A stretch of DNA of 64,000 nt from Macrothele yani (taxonomy: Eukaryota > Arthropoda > Arachnida > Araneae > Macrothelidae). Position numbers and translations under genes: made by a program. Each line of letters begins with the position of its first letter. Within the stretch, counting starts at the first letter, position 1. The notes under the pieces are model-generated. The model ran no database searches, had not been told where the DNA came from, and saw nothing but the letters and a program-made list of their open reading frames with translations. Below are positions 10,751-22,512 of the stretch, one piece after another. The stretch covers positions 53,019,336 to 53,083,335 of the forward strand of contig CM077006.1 in the NCBI GenBank assembly GCA_039090855.1. The letters run 5' to 3'.

Positions 10751-12279
10751 ATCATTTTCTTTTTGTGAGTTAACTATTTATGTTGCATTCTTCATCTGCA
10801 TAGTGCCTTCGGAAAACAATGCACTTTCTCTTTCCAAAATATTTAGAATGATATATTTCCACTATTATCACTTGACAACGCACAACAAAGGTTTCAACAA
10901 GCACGTTCTCTGTTCTCCAGTCAACTACGAACTAATGAGCAACCATTCAATAAAACACTCAGAATACAGACAATCACGTGAAGCTTGTTCCTCCAGTTAG
11001 TGTTTAAGCGAAGTTCAAGATTTTCGTACCTGCGGTCACAAGAAGTGGTTAATTTTAAGGATCGGCATCTTATCTTTTGTTTTTCCAAAACGCAGAGGTA
11101 CATGTATTTTACAGCTGGGACGCTCCAGCCGGGGATCAACAGATGCGAAGAACCCGGGAGCCAGGTTCCGGAGGCGGCAGCAGGCGCGGACTGGGCAGCT
11201 GTACTCTGGGCCGGTAGGCGTCATGCTAATTCTCAAAAATAAATTCAAATTTTTTGTGTTGCACAATGCGTATGAAAGAAAATTGTTATACTGAAAAGAC
11301 AATTTGTTTACCCCGTAACATATTAAACGAAACCTACGTCCCTACGTGCCAAATGATCTGTAAGCCAAGCACAGTTTTTCATGCAACACCTTCCCCCGAC
11401 TTTCTAAGTTCAGATCTGTCTCGTTCGACTTATTTCCTGTACCGCCCCTCTCTTTCGCTAATTGCAGTTAATTGCTGTGAAATTGGTGTTTTACGTGGGG
11501 GTGTATTGCCGTCTGTCCTGAAGACTATAGTGAAAGCGGTGAACCCCAGGGGAAAAGTATTCCATCAAAAGCAACAGAAATCCAATGCAAGAGCAAAACT
11601 TTGTTCGTTGGCATTACATCCAAGCAATTTAGGCGAAGTAGGAAGTGTGTTTTTCTACTACGACACCAGAAGATTGTCGCGAATGCTCAGGCAATTACGA
11701 TACAGATGTGTCCTTAAGACTTCTCTTTCAAGACGTCCAAAGGCCGGCACTAGGGGATGGGGAGGGATACAGTGCGGATGCTCTTTTTTGTGCAGTTAGA
11801 AATTCTTAAGCTCATTCTTCCTTAAAACTTTGCCTGGTTACCAGTAAGTACTGTCTCATGCCTCAACCATTGCACAGATTTGTTGTTTTTGTTTTCATTC
11901 TTTGAGTTAACAGCGGGAAAATATCTGAACTGCGTTGTTTCAGTTGGAAATATTTTTTTTACTTCAGCAACAGGGCTTCACGTATAATTGCAAAATACTT
12001 CGATAGAATAAACATACCTTACATAAAGAGTTTGCATGAGAAAATAGATTAATAATAAGGAAAATATTCTAAAACCAAAAAAAGAAATTGCGGACCCGAA
12101 AAAGCTAGGAAGAGGAAACAAAAGGCTCTAAGAAAAAGTTCATATTTAAAGAAACCCGTAGTCGCTTAATGAGTTAGTGGTATAACTCAATACAAAATCA
12201 TGTGCTGTATTTGAAAAAAAAAATTATAAGCAAGTAGGCATCGTGACTGTCCACAGTTTCCCCTTTTCATTCTGTCGAC
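10751..12279. other. Loop remainder of the foldback element, no recognised gene
   Basis: This stretch contains a GC-rich patch (11110-11220) and an open frame of 181 codons at 11254-11799 (+), whose product I do not recognise. It begins MCCTMRMKENCYTEK, has six cysteines in its first 45 codons and shows no domain. An ordinary CDS call is not supported. From 11880 to 12279 the sequence is A-rich and featureless. Confidence 0.35.
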
Positions 12280-13500
12280 ATTACAACCACAACAGAAAAG
12301 AAAATAACAAAAACATAACAAAAACACCCATACAAAGTAAAATGCCCAAAACATAAAAAGAAGTAACCACACAAAATGAAATGCCCAAAACATTAAAAAA
12401 ACTGCAACCACACGAAACAAAATACCCAAAACATGGTAAGAAATTCTGTTGAAAGCACAATGAAGGTATACGATAGGAGAAATATATGTTTTTAAAACTT
12501 AATACAAGTGTCAAAACTGAAATCAAAAGAAAGCAAAAGAAATATTCCAAATTTCATTGTTACTTTAGATATTTTGACCTGTTGACATTTCGTAAATTGT
12601 ACTTGCACTCGGTCAAAAAATATTACTTACAAGGACTCTTTAGTAACTTTTAATCGCTGTGGTCGTATTTATAAGGTTTGCATAACAAATCAAGTTAATA
12701 ATGTTGCGCTTTCACTTAGGCACCAAATGCTAATTATTGGCCGCTAGGCCTAGGCCTTTTAAATAATTTTTGATAAGCGTAACACTCTTAAATTGGTTTG
12801 TCATGCACACCTCATATAATCACAGCATTATAAAAATTACTATAAATGCATATGCCTAGGTCTCGGGCGTATCTATTAATGCTTTGTGCTCGAGTAACAT
12901 TTAAACAGAATTCATTTTATTTTCTATGAAAACTACATAAATATCAGCTCGGAGGACTAAAAACTATAAAAAAAACTCTAGGCCTAGGGTCTGCTTAATA
13001 GTTCCAACCTCAGAAAAGCGCATTGCTAAAATCTTGGACTTCTATGAAAACATTATGAAAATTAGCACGGCACACTGAAAATTGCTAAACAGGCCCAGTC
13101 CTAGGGCTTTCTAATTATTGTTTTGTAGCTGACTAAAAGTGTAACATTATCTTTAGTTCTTACTAGCAGGGGTACCCGGTATTTCCCAGGTAATTCTAAA
13201 ATCACCAAGTTCAGCGGGTGAAAGTTAATGAATGAAAAAGCTATTTCCGTAAATTTCCAGGAAACTTATTTTAAATCTTTTGATTTAGTTAATTTAATTA
13301 TACGAAGCAAAAAATAATTTACATTATTTACATTACATTGTATTTCTGCCTGATAAGGCAACCGTTGGTGATGAAAGCTAACGTTTATTAATTTGTGTTT
13401 TTAATACACCATGAACCGGATATTTTTTCACTTTATTGTTATCTACGGCCTCTAACCTAGACCGTAGGTGGGGTAATGGAGTGCTGTATTGGGATGCAGT
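12280..13500 (-). repeat. Inner right arm of the foldback element
   Basis: This is the mirror image of 6836-7424 and 8381-9260 without the SINE-bearing insertion. Blocks such as 'aatcaccaagttcagcggg' (13191-13210), 'atttgtgtttttaatacacc' and 'cactttattgtt' occur in reverse order and orientation. The stretch 12580-13140 holds diverged ~120-bp units with 'aggcctaggc'. No coding potential is evident. Confidence 0.8.
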
Positions 13501-15908
13501 TCTTAAGAGTAAAAATTGTAATTTTTACGAAAATTTTGAATGGGCCCCCTTCACACCGGGCACCGACCCTTTCCGTCTGCGGTCTAAGTTACAATACAAT
13601 GAGGTAGTGTACTAAATTTGGTCGTTCTAAATTCGAAACTGTAGGTTTTACAAAAATTGGCATGGGGGTGGGGGGCTCTGAATCCCTGGCTCCAACCGTT
13701 TCTAAAAACCGCCTGCATTCTCAGTTAGAGTACCATGACATAGTATACCAAATTTGGTGGTTTTAAATTGAAAACTGTAGATTTTACGAAAATTTTTATG
13801 GGGAGGGCTCTGACCCCGTGCCCGACCCGTTCCCAAAACCGTCTACCATCTAAGTTAGAGTACCATGAGATAATATACCAAATTTTGTTGTTCCAAATTG
13901 AAAACTGTAGATTTTACGAAAATTTTGTATGGGGGAAGGATCTAACCCCCGGGCCCCGACCCGTTCCGAAAATCGTCTACGGTCTAAGTTAGAGTACCAT
14001 GATATGGTATACCAAATTTGGTGGTTCTAAATTGAAAACTGTAGACTTTACGAAAATTTTGTCGGGGAGGGCATTCTAACCCCCGTGCACCCAAGTGTTC
14101 TGAAAACCGTCTACCGTCTAAGTTAGAGTACCATGTTATAGTATACCAAATTTGGTGGTTCTAAATTAAAAACTGTAGATTTCACGAATTTTTTTATGGG
14201 GGGGGGCTTGAACCCCGGGCTCCGACCCTTTACAAAAAACCGTCTACAGTCTAAGTTAGAACACCATGAGATAGTATACTAAATTTGCTGGTTCTAAATT
14301 GAAAACGGTGTATTTTACGAAAATCTTGTACGGGGGCGGGCTCTAACCCCCGGGCGCCGACCCGGTCCAAAAACCGTCTACAGTCTAAGTTAGAGTGCCA
14401 TGATATAGTATACCAAATTTGGTGGTTCTAAATTGAAAACTAGTTTTTACGAAATTTCGTATGAGTGGGAGGGGCTCTGAACCCCGGGCTCCGACCCTTT
14501 CCAAAAACCGTCTACAGTCTAAGTTAGAATACCATGAGATAGTATTCCAAATTTGGTGGTTCTAAATTGAAAACTGTAGATTTTACGAAAATTTAAAATT
14601 TTTCACGGGGGGGTAGGGTTGCTCCTACCCCCGAGCCCCGACCCGTTCCAAAAACCATCTCCCGCAAAGTTAGAGTTTCATGACACAAAAGTTGGTGGTT
14701 CTGAATTGAAAAATAAAGATATTAAGAAAATTTTGTATGTGGGGGGGTCGTACCCCGGGCCTTGATCCGTTCCAAAAACCTTCTACCGTCTAAGTTAGAG
14801 TACCATGAGATAGTATACAAAATTTGGTGGTTCTAAATAGAAAACTATAGATTTCATGAAAGTTTGTGTGTAGGGGGGGGGTAACCACTCTTGCCCCGCC
14901 CCGTTCAGAAAACCGTCTACCGTTTAATTTAGAACACCATCATATAGTATACCAAATTTGGTAGCTCTAAATTGAAAACTTTAGTTTTTACGAAAAAAAT
15001 TTATGGGCGGACTCTGACCCCGTGCCCGACCCGTTCCCAAAACCTTCTACCGTCTAAGTTAGAGTACCATGAGACAGTATGCCAAATTTGGTGGTTCTAA
15101 ATTGAAAACTGTAGATTTTACGCGGCATTTTTATGGGGGGCTTACCTCCGGGCTCCAACCCCTTCGAAAAACGGTCTACTGTCTAAGTTAGAGTACCATG
15201 AGATAGTACACCAAATTTGGTGGTTCTAAATTGAAAACTGTAGATTTTACGAAAAATTTTTATTCGGGGGTGGTCTGACCCCCGGGCTCCAACCCCTTCC
15301 AAAACTCGTCTAGCGTCTAAGTTAGAGTACCATGAGATAGTATACCAGATTTAGTGGTTCTGAATTGAAAACTGTAGTTTTTAAGAGAATTTTGTATGTG
15401 GGGGGCTCTGCTCCCCGGGCCTTTACCCGTTCCGAAAACGGTCTGTCGTCTAAGTTAGAGTACCATGAGATAGTATACCAAATTTGGTGGTTCTAAATTG
15501 AAAACTGTAGATTTTACGAAATTTTTTATGAGGGGGGGCGACCCAGCGGGCTCCAACCCCTTCCAAAAACCGTCTAGCATCTAAGTTAGCTAGTACCATG
15601 AGATAGTATACCAAATTTGGTGGTTCTAAAAGGAAAACTGTAGATTTTACGAAAAAGTATTTATTCGGGGGGTCTGACCCCCAGGCTTCAACCCCTTCCA
15701 AAAACCGACTAGCGTCTAAGTTAGAGTACCATGAGATAGTATACCAGATTAGGTGGTTCTGAATTGAATACTGTAGTTTTTAAGAAAATTTTGTATGTGG
15801 GGGGGGGGGCTCTGACCCCCGGGCCTTGACCCGTTCCAAAAACGGTCTGCCGACTAAGTTAGAGTACCATAAGATAGTATACCAAATTGGTGGTTCTAAG
15901 ATGAAAAC
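13501..15908 (-). repeat. ~125-bp satellite array, right arm (inner segment)
   Basis: About twenty units are in reverse orientation to the left arm: 'ctaagttagagtaccatga', 'gatagtataccaaatttgg', 'ttctaaattgaaaactgta', 'gattttacgaaaatttt', then a G-run and 'gaccc..gggc'. The array breaks inside a unit at 15915, where the LINE enters, and resumes at 28639 in the same orientation. Confidence 0.95.
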
Positions 15909-15915
15909 TGTAGAT
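15909..15915. repeat. Target-site duplication of the LINE
   Basis: TGTAGAT at 15909-15915 recurs at 28639-28645. Joining the flanks restores an uninterrupted satellite unit, which confirms the LINE boundaries. Confidence 0.8.
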
Positions 15916-16000
15916 GGCGTTGTCACGTTGCCCTCCGGGTCGACGTCAACCATTGGCGGCGTATCGTTTTCCTCCCCTGACGTCACTATTACAGCTCTTG

Positions 16001-16007
16001 CCCCAGC
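16001..16007. repeat. Target-site duplication of the P-like element
   Basis: CCCCAGC at 16001-16007 recurs at 22478-22484, directly outside the two terminal inverted repeats. P elements usually make 8-bp duplications; an eighth base matches if the boundary is shifted by one. Confidence 0.75.
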
Positions 16008-16039
16008 TATAGCGTCTAAAAGGGGAAGTGTGCCGTGCG

Positions 16040-19000
16040 AACTCAAAATCTGCGTTCGAAATATGTCCCACGCCGCATCGCGGCGCTGCAGACGGCGTCT
16101 GTGTCAAAGATTGTGTGTACTGTTGTGCAATGTGAACCAAACAACAGGGGTTGGATTAGGATATGTACGATTTTCTTAAGTGTGTGATTATGGAAACACA
16201 TTTTATGGTTCAGTGAAATGTCTACGTCTGGCGCAGAGTGCAGCGTCGGCAAATGTAATTGAAAGTATAATTATGCGTGATTTAAATTGATATGCTACCT
16301 CCTCGAAGAATGCCTACCAAAAGGCTAACAAATGGCTTGTATGTGCCAAGTAAAGAAGTGCTGTTTGGAAAATTTAAATGTATGTCACTTAGTAGCGGCT
16401 AGTGGTAAGCTGAGTCGAATCTGACGAAAAAGACAGGCTACGGTGCGAAATAGTCACGTGCACAACTTAGTGCTGTCGCCAAGTCAATCGGTTGAACAGC
16501 CATTGCGTTTCATTGTTGGTTCACATTTGTTTGTATTGAGTGAGTGTTCCGTTTATTGCCATTTGGATACACGTATAGTTTTGTAAGGTAGGTATTATTA
16601 TATTTCTAAGGTAAGGTTAATTCTTAGTAAACGTTTTATTTAGTTTTAGTAATAATTATAGGTTTAATGAGTAGATCTTAGTTTCACACGTGTTGAAATC
16701 TGTTCATGTCTCGTGAATAGTGAAGTATAAAGAAGTGAGTTATTCTGTAGTGTTGAATTCTTATTTCAAATAGAATAATTAATATATTTTGCCAATGCCG
16801 ATTCACATAGAGCTTGAATATTACCAGAAATCAGGGCAACTTTTCAGGAAATTAGCCTTCGTAATTTGTATAACATTTGCATCTCCAACAATCGTTAGCC
16901 CTTTCTTTACGAAATTAATGCTTGAACTGTTGTTGCATTGTAATGTGTCTCTGAATTAAAGAGTACATTTTTAATTTCGTAACTTAATGCAACTGTGATA
17001 TAGCATTTGTCTGATTGAATTTACTAAAGCTGTCTGAACAGTGTGGACAGATTATGTTGAAAAACTTGCATGATCAACTTTATTCTAACTGTACAAAACA
17101 TAGGGAACTACTTTCGATTAAAAATTTCATATCTAGTTCTTCACTTGTATTAAAAGGTGTAATTCTTTTTACAGGAATTGCCAAAATTTGCCATGCCACA
17201 GTGTTGCAGTGTTAGTGGCTGCTAGTTAAATTATAGAAGTCAAAAGGAGACTTACAACTTTTGCCATACCAATTGTCTTATACAAAATCTGCTGCATACA
17301 TTTAAACAGACAAAGTTCTGATTTTAGATTTCCTTGTTCATTTTCCGTGGAATGTTTGTGTATGAGTAGCTTGAAAACTAAATAGGAAAACATAACTCTC
17401 CTCAGCTGGAAAATACTCTTGAACAACTTAGTGAAAGCCAAACATGACAACTGAAATTATTTGAAATCACGTGAAAGGAAAATTAAGAAGTTGAAAGTCT
17501 GAACGCTTAGTTTTGTGTGCCTCTCCTTAGTGCATAGTGTGCACAGAGTAAGTCCTGAGATAGGAAAAAGAGTTCAAACTTATCAAATATTTTATATGCA
17601 AAAGTGTATAGCCAGGTTGGTTAAAGTATTGAAATGTATTTTTCTTCTGTAATAAATGAAGATAACATTTCTGAAAAGTTATCTTTGAAACTGGAAAGTA
17701 AAGATCCGTCATATTTGGTTTAATTTTATTTGAAACTTGTATACCAGGAAGCAGTACTTCAGTTAGCTTCTCGTAACATATTTCCAATCTTTTTTCTGCT
17801 TCATCACATATTCACACAGTGATGCGGAGTGGTTGGTGGCATTCTGTACTGAAGATTTGTATTTAATATTTGGTGGTGTCTTTTTTTTTTTTCAAATTGG
17901 AACTAATACTGTTTGTGCAGTGGTTGCCCGTCTTCAAAATGGACCAGAGGTCCTCATTTACTAGCAGGTTTGATTTCATCTGTCAAAATTCATTTGAAAA
18001 TCTATGGACTATTTTCTTTCCGTGGAAGATGATGCTGTACTCCTTCGCGTCATGGGGTCCGGCTAGTCCCTCAACGACACCATACCCGTACGAGTTCCAT
18101 GTCACTTATTTTCAGATTAATAAATGTTAGCAGTAATATTGTAGCATTTTTGTTTATGTTTCAATACTGTACCAAAAAATTCCAGGAAATTTCTCTTATT
18201 TTTCATACTTACCACTATGACTTCATTGCCATAAAATTTTTGATAAAAACACCTGTGAGAAATTAACTGAAGTGTTACTGTGTGTGTGTGTGTCAGAGCT
18301 GAGTTCGGGCTGAATTTCAAGATCCTGAGCCTGAAGTATGTCAGCTCGAACGAGCCCGAAAACTATGATTAACCTGTTAAGCATTGAAAAAAGTCTTCCA
18401 GACTTCCACTCTTTCCTACCCATGCAATTAACTGATGTCTTTCTCAACTGCGGAGTGGAGAAGGGATGTCTATCTATTTCTATAGTTACCTTTAACCATT
18501 CATTTATTCCCGAAATGTTTTTGGGGGAGGGGGGACATCTGGAGGCACAACAAACTATGTCGTATGTTGCTCAATAGAATTAGCAGGGAGCTGCCCCTTT
18601 GAGGTAGGGAGCAAAATTCCGTCAGCTTGCTATCTACTATCTATGCTTCTTAAAACTTATCCTTGGCAGAAATCCTGTAATTCATGGCCTATGGTATTTT
18701 GTTATCCAAGCCCGGAATGGATAGCCCTGCAGAATTCCTACTCCCCATTTGACCCAGTTGCTGAAGAATTCTCTTTCACAACTAGAAAGTGTAAAAAAAG
18801 TCTCGTGTGCTAAATTATATAAAATCACATTAAAAGAAAAAGGAAGAAAATTCTTCCCCTCTCTCCAAGCCCGAACTCCAGTAAGTATTACACAGCCAGC
18901 GCCCGGTTCGGGCTCGGCCCGTCTCAGCACTGGTGTGTGTGTGTACTAGTGCTTAGCTTGACATTTATAGTAGGTATATTGAAAGTAAAAATTTAATTTT

Positions 19001-19711
19001 ACTATAATGAGCAAATTTGGCTTCTAGTAAAGAATGTTAGTAAAATGTATAAATTCCCTAGTGTTATGAAAAACTACTAACCAATTCTGCTTAATTCCTT
19101 TAGAAATGTGTGGGAAATATTTATTTATACTGTTAAAATGTTGTCTAATCTAAAAAGTGATATCAAATATGTTTTATAAAAAAGTAGATCACAGGTATGA
19201 ACATTACAAGAGTAGATTTTAGGTAAAGAAAATAATTGACATAACTCATACATAAAATATTCAGATGGTAACACACACTGGAGGATCTAAAGCTGAGATA
19301 ATTTTGATGTAACTTGTGATGATTCAAACTATTTGAAACAGATGTCTTAATTTCTGCCATTGGTTAGCAAGAATTCTTTTTTTATTTTGTTGTGTGTATC
19401 TATAACTTTGTTGCAGATGCTATCACATAAAGGAAGTTTGGGTAACAATCTGAAGCTGAATACTGTTTAGCTTGTGATGACTTCCTTCTTTCAAACTATT
19501 TGAAACAGACATTTGAGGTACATTTATGTAAAAGAATGGACCCATTTGTTTATTTTTAATAGTATTTTTTACTTTGTTCCGCTTGAAGATACAAGACAAA
19601 TTCATAGTCAATAGGTAAGTTGATACTTTATCCAAATGTAGTATTTATGCTAATTTTTAAAACAAACTAAAAAATTAATTTCTGAATTGTAGCAAAGTGC
19701 TTTAATAATAT
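16040..19711. other. AT-rich interior of the P-like element, no gene recognised
   Basis: No ORF over about 90 codons has recognisable homology. A short TG microsatellite is at about 18280-18293 and another at 18934-18945. Related 'gttcgggct' motifs occur at 18302 and 18904. The missing C-terminal transposase exons, if present, should lie here, but I could not identify them. Confidence 0.4.
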
Positions 19712-20260
19712 GAGGGTGGATCAAAAAGTTAGTTACACTGTTGAATAAAAAAATCAAGGATATACTCAGGGGATGTATGTTGGTTTACAACATTAATTCA
19801 TTTTTCGACATAGTCGCCTAAGGACTGTAAACATTTATCGGAACGTGCGATTAACTTTCCCATACCTGTACAAGAAAAGTCCAGTTTGGTGCAACTAGTT
19901 AAGGACCGCACTTTTCACAGCCTCATCCGTTGGGAATCATTGTCCACTAAGCTCCTGTTTCATTTTACCGAACAAATGGTAGCCGCATGGGGATAAGTTG
20001 GGGCTGTAAGGTGGATGCTGCCACAATTCCGACTTGAATTAATGCAGCAATTCCCTTAGTTTTCCGTGCTGTGTAATGTTCTTGGACATCAGTGTGACAC
20101 CTTCGCTCAACTTACCCCGGCATCTGTCCTTAATTGAATTTCGCAAATTTAATGGTGTTTGGCAATATGAGTCACTTGATGGTTGTCTCTTTTGACAGAA
20201 ATTCTGTGTAAACAACAGATTCACAGTCATCATGACCACTCCCGCAGACAGAGACAGTTG
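19712..20260 (-). pseudogene. Degenerate mariner-type transposase relic inside the P-like element
   Basis: The stretch begins 'gagggtggatcaaaaagtta', which resembles a mariner terminus. Read on the minus strand it yields scattered mariner signatures: a 'HPPYSP' region over 19992-20030, then 'FHLFGKMKQE'-like sequence and a tail toward 19800. All frames contain stops. It lies downstream of the P-type transposase exon and may have truncated that gene. Confidence 0.5.
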
Positions 20261-20456
20261 GACTTTTCACGTCTTCCTTGTTGGGGAGGTGACATGTTTC
20301 CATTCCATGGACGATCGTTTGATTTCAGTTACGTAACAGTAAATATGTGATTTCAGATTGCTTATAGAGATATATTTCCCACGTATAATAAGAAGAAATA
20401 TTTCTTCCCCAGTGTTTACCTGTATAACTGGGAATTTGCTAAGCATCGACCTGACT

Positions 20457-21232
20457 CTAAATAGCTGAGCTACGATGAAGCAAGGCTCGCTTTGACTGGC
20501 GAAAATCTGATATGAAATGTAAACTAGAACAATCTGTAGGATGCATAATGCTGTATTTAGTTCCAGAACAGTCTGCTGATATACCAAATGTCTTCCACAT
20601 ATTCCTGGTCCAAGAAGCCCCATCACACGTAATGAAATTAACAAACAGACCTGCATTTTCAGTGAGAATAACAGCTTTAATAATTAATTTTGCTAGCAAA
20701 GTTCCACTTATATTGTTACTTGTGGCAAAAACACCAATTATTTGGGTCCAATCTCCATTTAATGGCTGAAACACCATTACCAGTCCGTGATTACATGGGG
20801 TATACTTAACAGTTTTTGAAGTGTATGGCCCAATATGAACAAACCCTAATATTTCACCAGATGATTTTGCATGCAGTTTTTCTGTAAGCTTCACTTCATC
20901 TATTAATATACCACCATGTCTTGCAAAAGGCTCCATTTCACTTGTTTTCTTTGAAATAGTTTCAAACGTCAGTGCATTGAATCCAAAACTGCTGTTGTAA
21001 TTTGAAATATACTTTCTAATAGTTGTTCTATTAGGTAGGATCATGATTTTGTGTTTCCGTATGTGCTCGTACAATTTTGGACTTTTTATGTGCATTAGTA
21101 AGCATTCAAGTAACCATTCTTTGGTATATGACATACCTCTTGCAGATTTCTTTTTTGCTGCCTTATAACAATGAATAACCATTTGCTGCTGCTTAATGCG
21201 TAATTCTGCTATTTTTTCATTAATGGAAAGTT
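20457..21232 (-). pseudogene. P-element/THAP9-type transposase, central exon
   Basis: An open frame runs from an apparent splice acceptor (TTTTACAG before 21232) to a stop at 20457-20459. It begins with a helical segment containing IAELRIKQQQ, then SYTKEWLLECLLMH, LPNRTTIRKYI, GGILIDEVKL (the D of this box is the likely first catalytic residue), HGLVMVFQPLNG and a CDGASWTRNMWK box, ending at LHFISDF. This order matches the central catalytic and GTP-binding region of P-family transposases. The family normally continues for several hundred residues after the ISDF box. Here the frame ends within 15 codons, so either an intron follows or the gene is truncated. Confidence 0.75.
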
Positions 21233-21770
21233 CTGTAAAATTCCTTTTTTTTTTATTTTTTTTTTTTTTTTTAAGTTTAATTAGAGAGCGAAATAACTAG
21301 TTTCTTCAGCCTGTTGATTTTCCGAACTGTATTTTGATACTTATTTTTAAATGTAGCCTTTCTTCTATGATAAGCTATTTTGTGCAAAAGTAAGCCCTGC
21401 AGATACTTACATCTGAGGCAAGTCTTTGTTGTTCCTTTCGTTACACAATTTTTGCTGTACAAATTATTCTAAAAAATAACTCCACTTTCAAGGTACTTCA
21501 TGTTATTTTCAAATTCTGAAATGGAGCCTGTGCCATGACATACTGTTAGCCTATCAGTGTCTCGAATAATGGATTTTGATTCATCTTTAGAAGTAATATT
21601 AGAAACTGAGTTAATTTTTATTCCACGTAAATACACTTTACAGGTAACCTCTGGTTAACTTTTGGTAACAACAACCAGTTTTTCTGTTGTCAATGAATTT
21701 GACAATTCACATTTGAATGAATGAACATGGAAAATTATGCACTTTGAATTATTTGCAGGAATTTGCTTAC

Positions 21771-22219
21771 CCCAAAATACTGAAGGCTGTGATATTCAGA
21801 AGGCAGTTCCGTGTAACTCTTTGGGAAGTGAATTCCAAGCTATTTAAATTACCATCAGGCTTATCATCGGTTTCCCTAACTTTCCTGTATTTTGCCAGAG
21901 TTTTTGACAAATAATGGGGAAGGTTTGGAAATATTGTTGGAATTGCATCTGGTGTCAAGATGGGCCGATCTCTGGGTATTAACACAGTCTCCTCATTTAT
22001 TTTATGCACAAAATTTCGAACCACAAATCTCTCAAAGTGCAGTTCACATACAGCACTAAATTTGTCGTAAGTTTTTATCTGCACATCTGCACCGGGAATC
22101 AATCTTTGCCACTGCTGTAAAAGTTTATCATTTTTGGGTATTCCAAAGAGTGACGGCTTACTGTTTTTGTACTGAGTATTGCAACCTGGCACAAAACTAT
22201 GGTTATTTCTCTTCCGCAT
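21771..22219 (-). pseudogene. THAP-domain exon of the P-like transposase, first zinc ligand lost
   Basis: Starting at ATG 22219, the first 80 residues form a THAP finger: SFVPGCNTQY, FGIPKND, the invariant W in LLQQWQRLI, then CELHFE with the C-x2-H pair, and a trailing PTIFPN in place of the AVPT/P box. THAP fingers are C2CH. Here the first Cys (normally five residues before the Cys of PGC) is Ser (codon AGT, one base from TGT). A good splice donor (GTAAGC) is at 21770-21765, so the exon ends at 21771. The missing ligand should impair zinc and DNA binding; sequencing error is an alternative. Confidence 0.8.
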
Positions 22220-22477
22220 AATGAGCTAAGTATAACTTATATACAATATTTAGGTAATCCACATTCCTTCTAAAACCTAAAACATAACACGTTTTCGTCT
22301 AAATTACCGTTCTTTTCACAGTAAGCAACACGAATTTAGTTTCCCGCTCCCATCACAGTAAGAAAGAGGGAAGGGAAGGCGATCGAAGCGCCATCTACGA
22401 AGGGGACAAATTTCGGTATCCACGCCAATCATTACGTACGCTAGGCGCTCGGCACACTTTCCCTTCTAGACGCTATA

Positions 22478-22512
22478 CCCCAGCTGCTTCTCATATAGTG
22501 ACAGTTGACGTC
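22478..22512 (+). other. 5' leader of the LINE resumes after the P-like insertion
   Basis: Joined to 15916-16007, this gives a short leader. The frame of ORF1 is open through the leader but contains no ATG until 22513. Confidence 0.6.

Larger units (their letters stand above)
16008..22477 (-). mobile_element. P-element-like DNA transposon (THAP transposase)
   Basis: Terminal inverted repeats of about 31 bp begin TATAGCGTCTA at 16008 and are mirrored at 22477, with 28 of 31 bases matching ('tatagcgtctaRaagg', then 'aagtgtgccg'). The transposon carries a THAP DNA-binding exon and a P-type transposase exon on the minus strand near its right end. The left 4 kb is AT-rich and noncoding except for a mariner relic. 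It sits in the 5' leader of the LINE. Joining the LINE flanks gives a continuous sequence leading into ORF1. The transposase is interrupted by introns and apparent damage; I could not find a convincing C-terminal exon. Confidence 0.8.

Noticed and set aside
11110..11230. CpG-island promoter
   Set aside because: The GC-rich patch is only about 110 bp and no gene follows it.
11254..11799. 181-codon ORF in the foldback loop as a second transposon gene
   Set aside because: No recognisable domain, no partner in known MULE elements that I can name, and composition typical of chance ORFs. Kept only as an unassigned note.
15916..16179. Plus-strand ORF 15826-16179 as an independent gene
   Set aside because: It fuses satellite, LINE leader and P-like terminal repeat sequence across two insertion boundaries.
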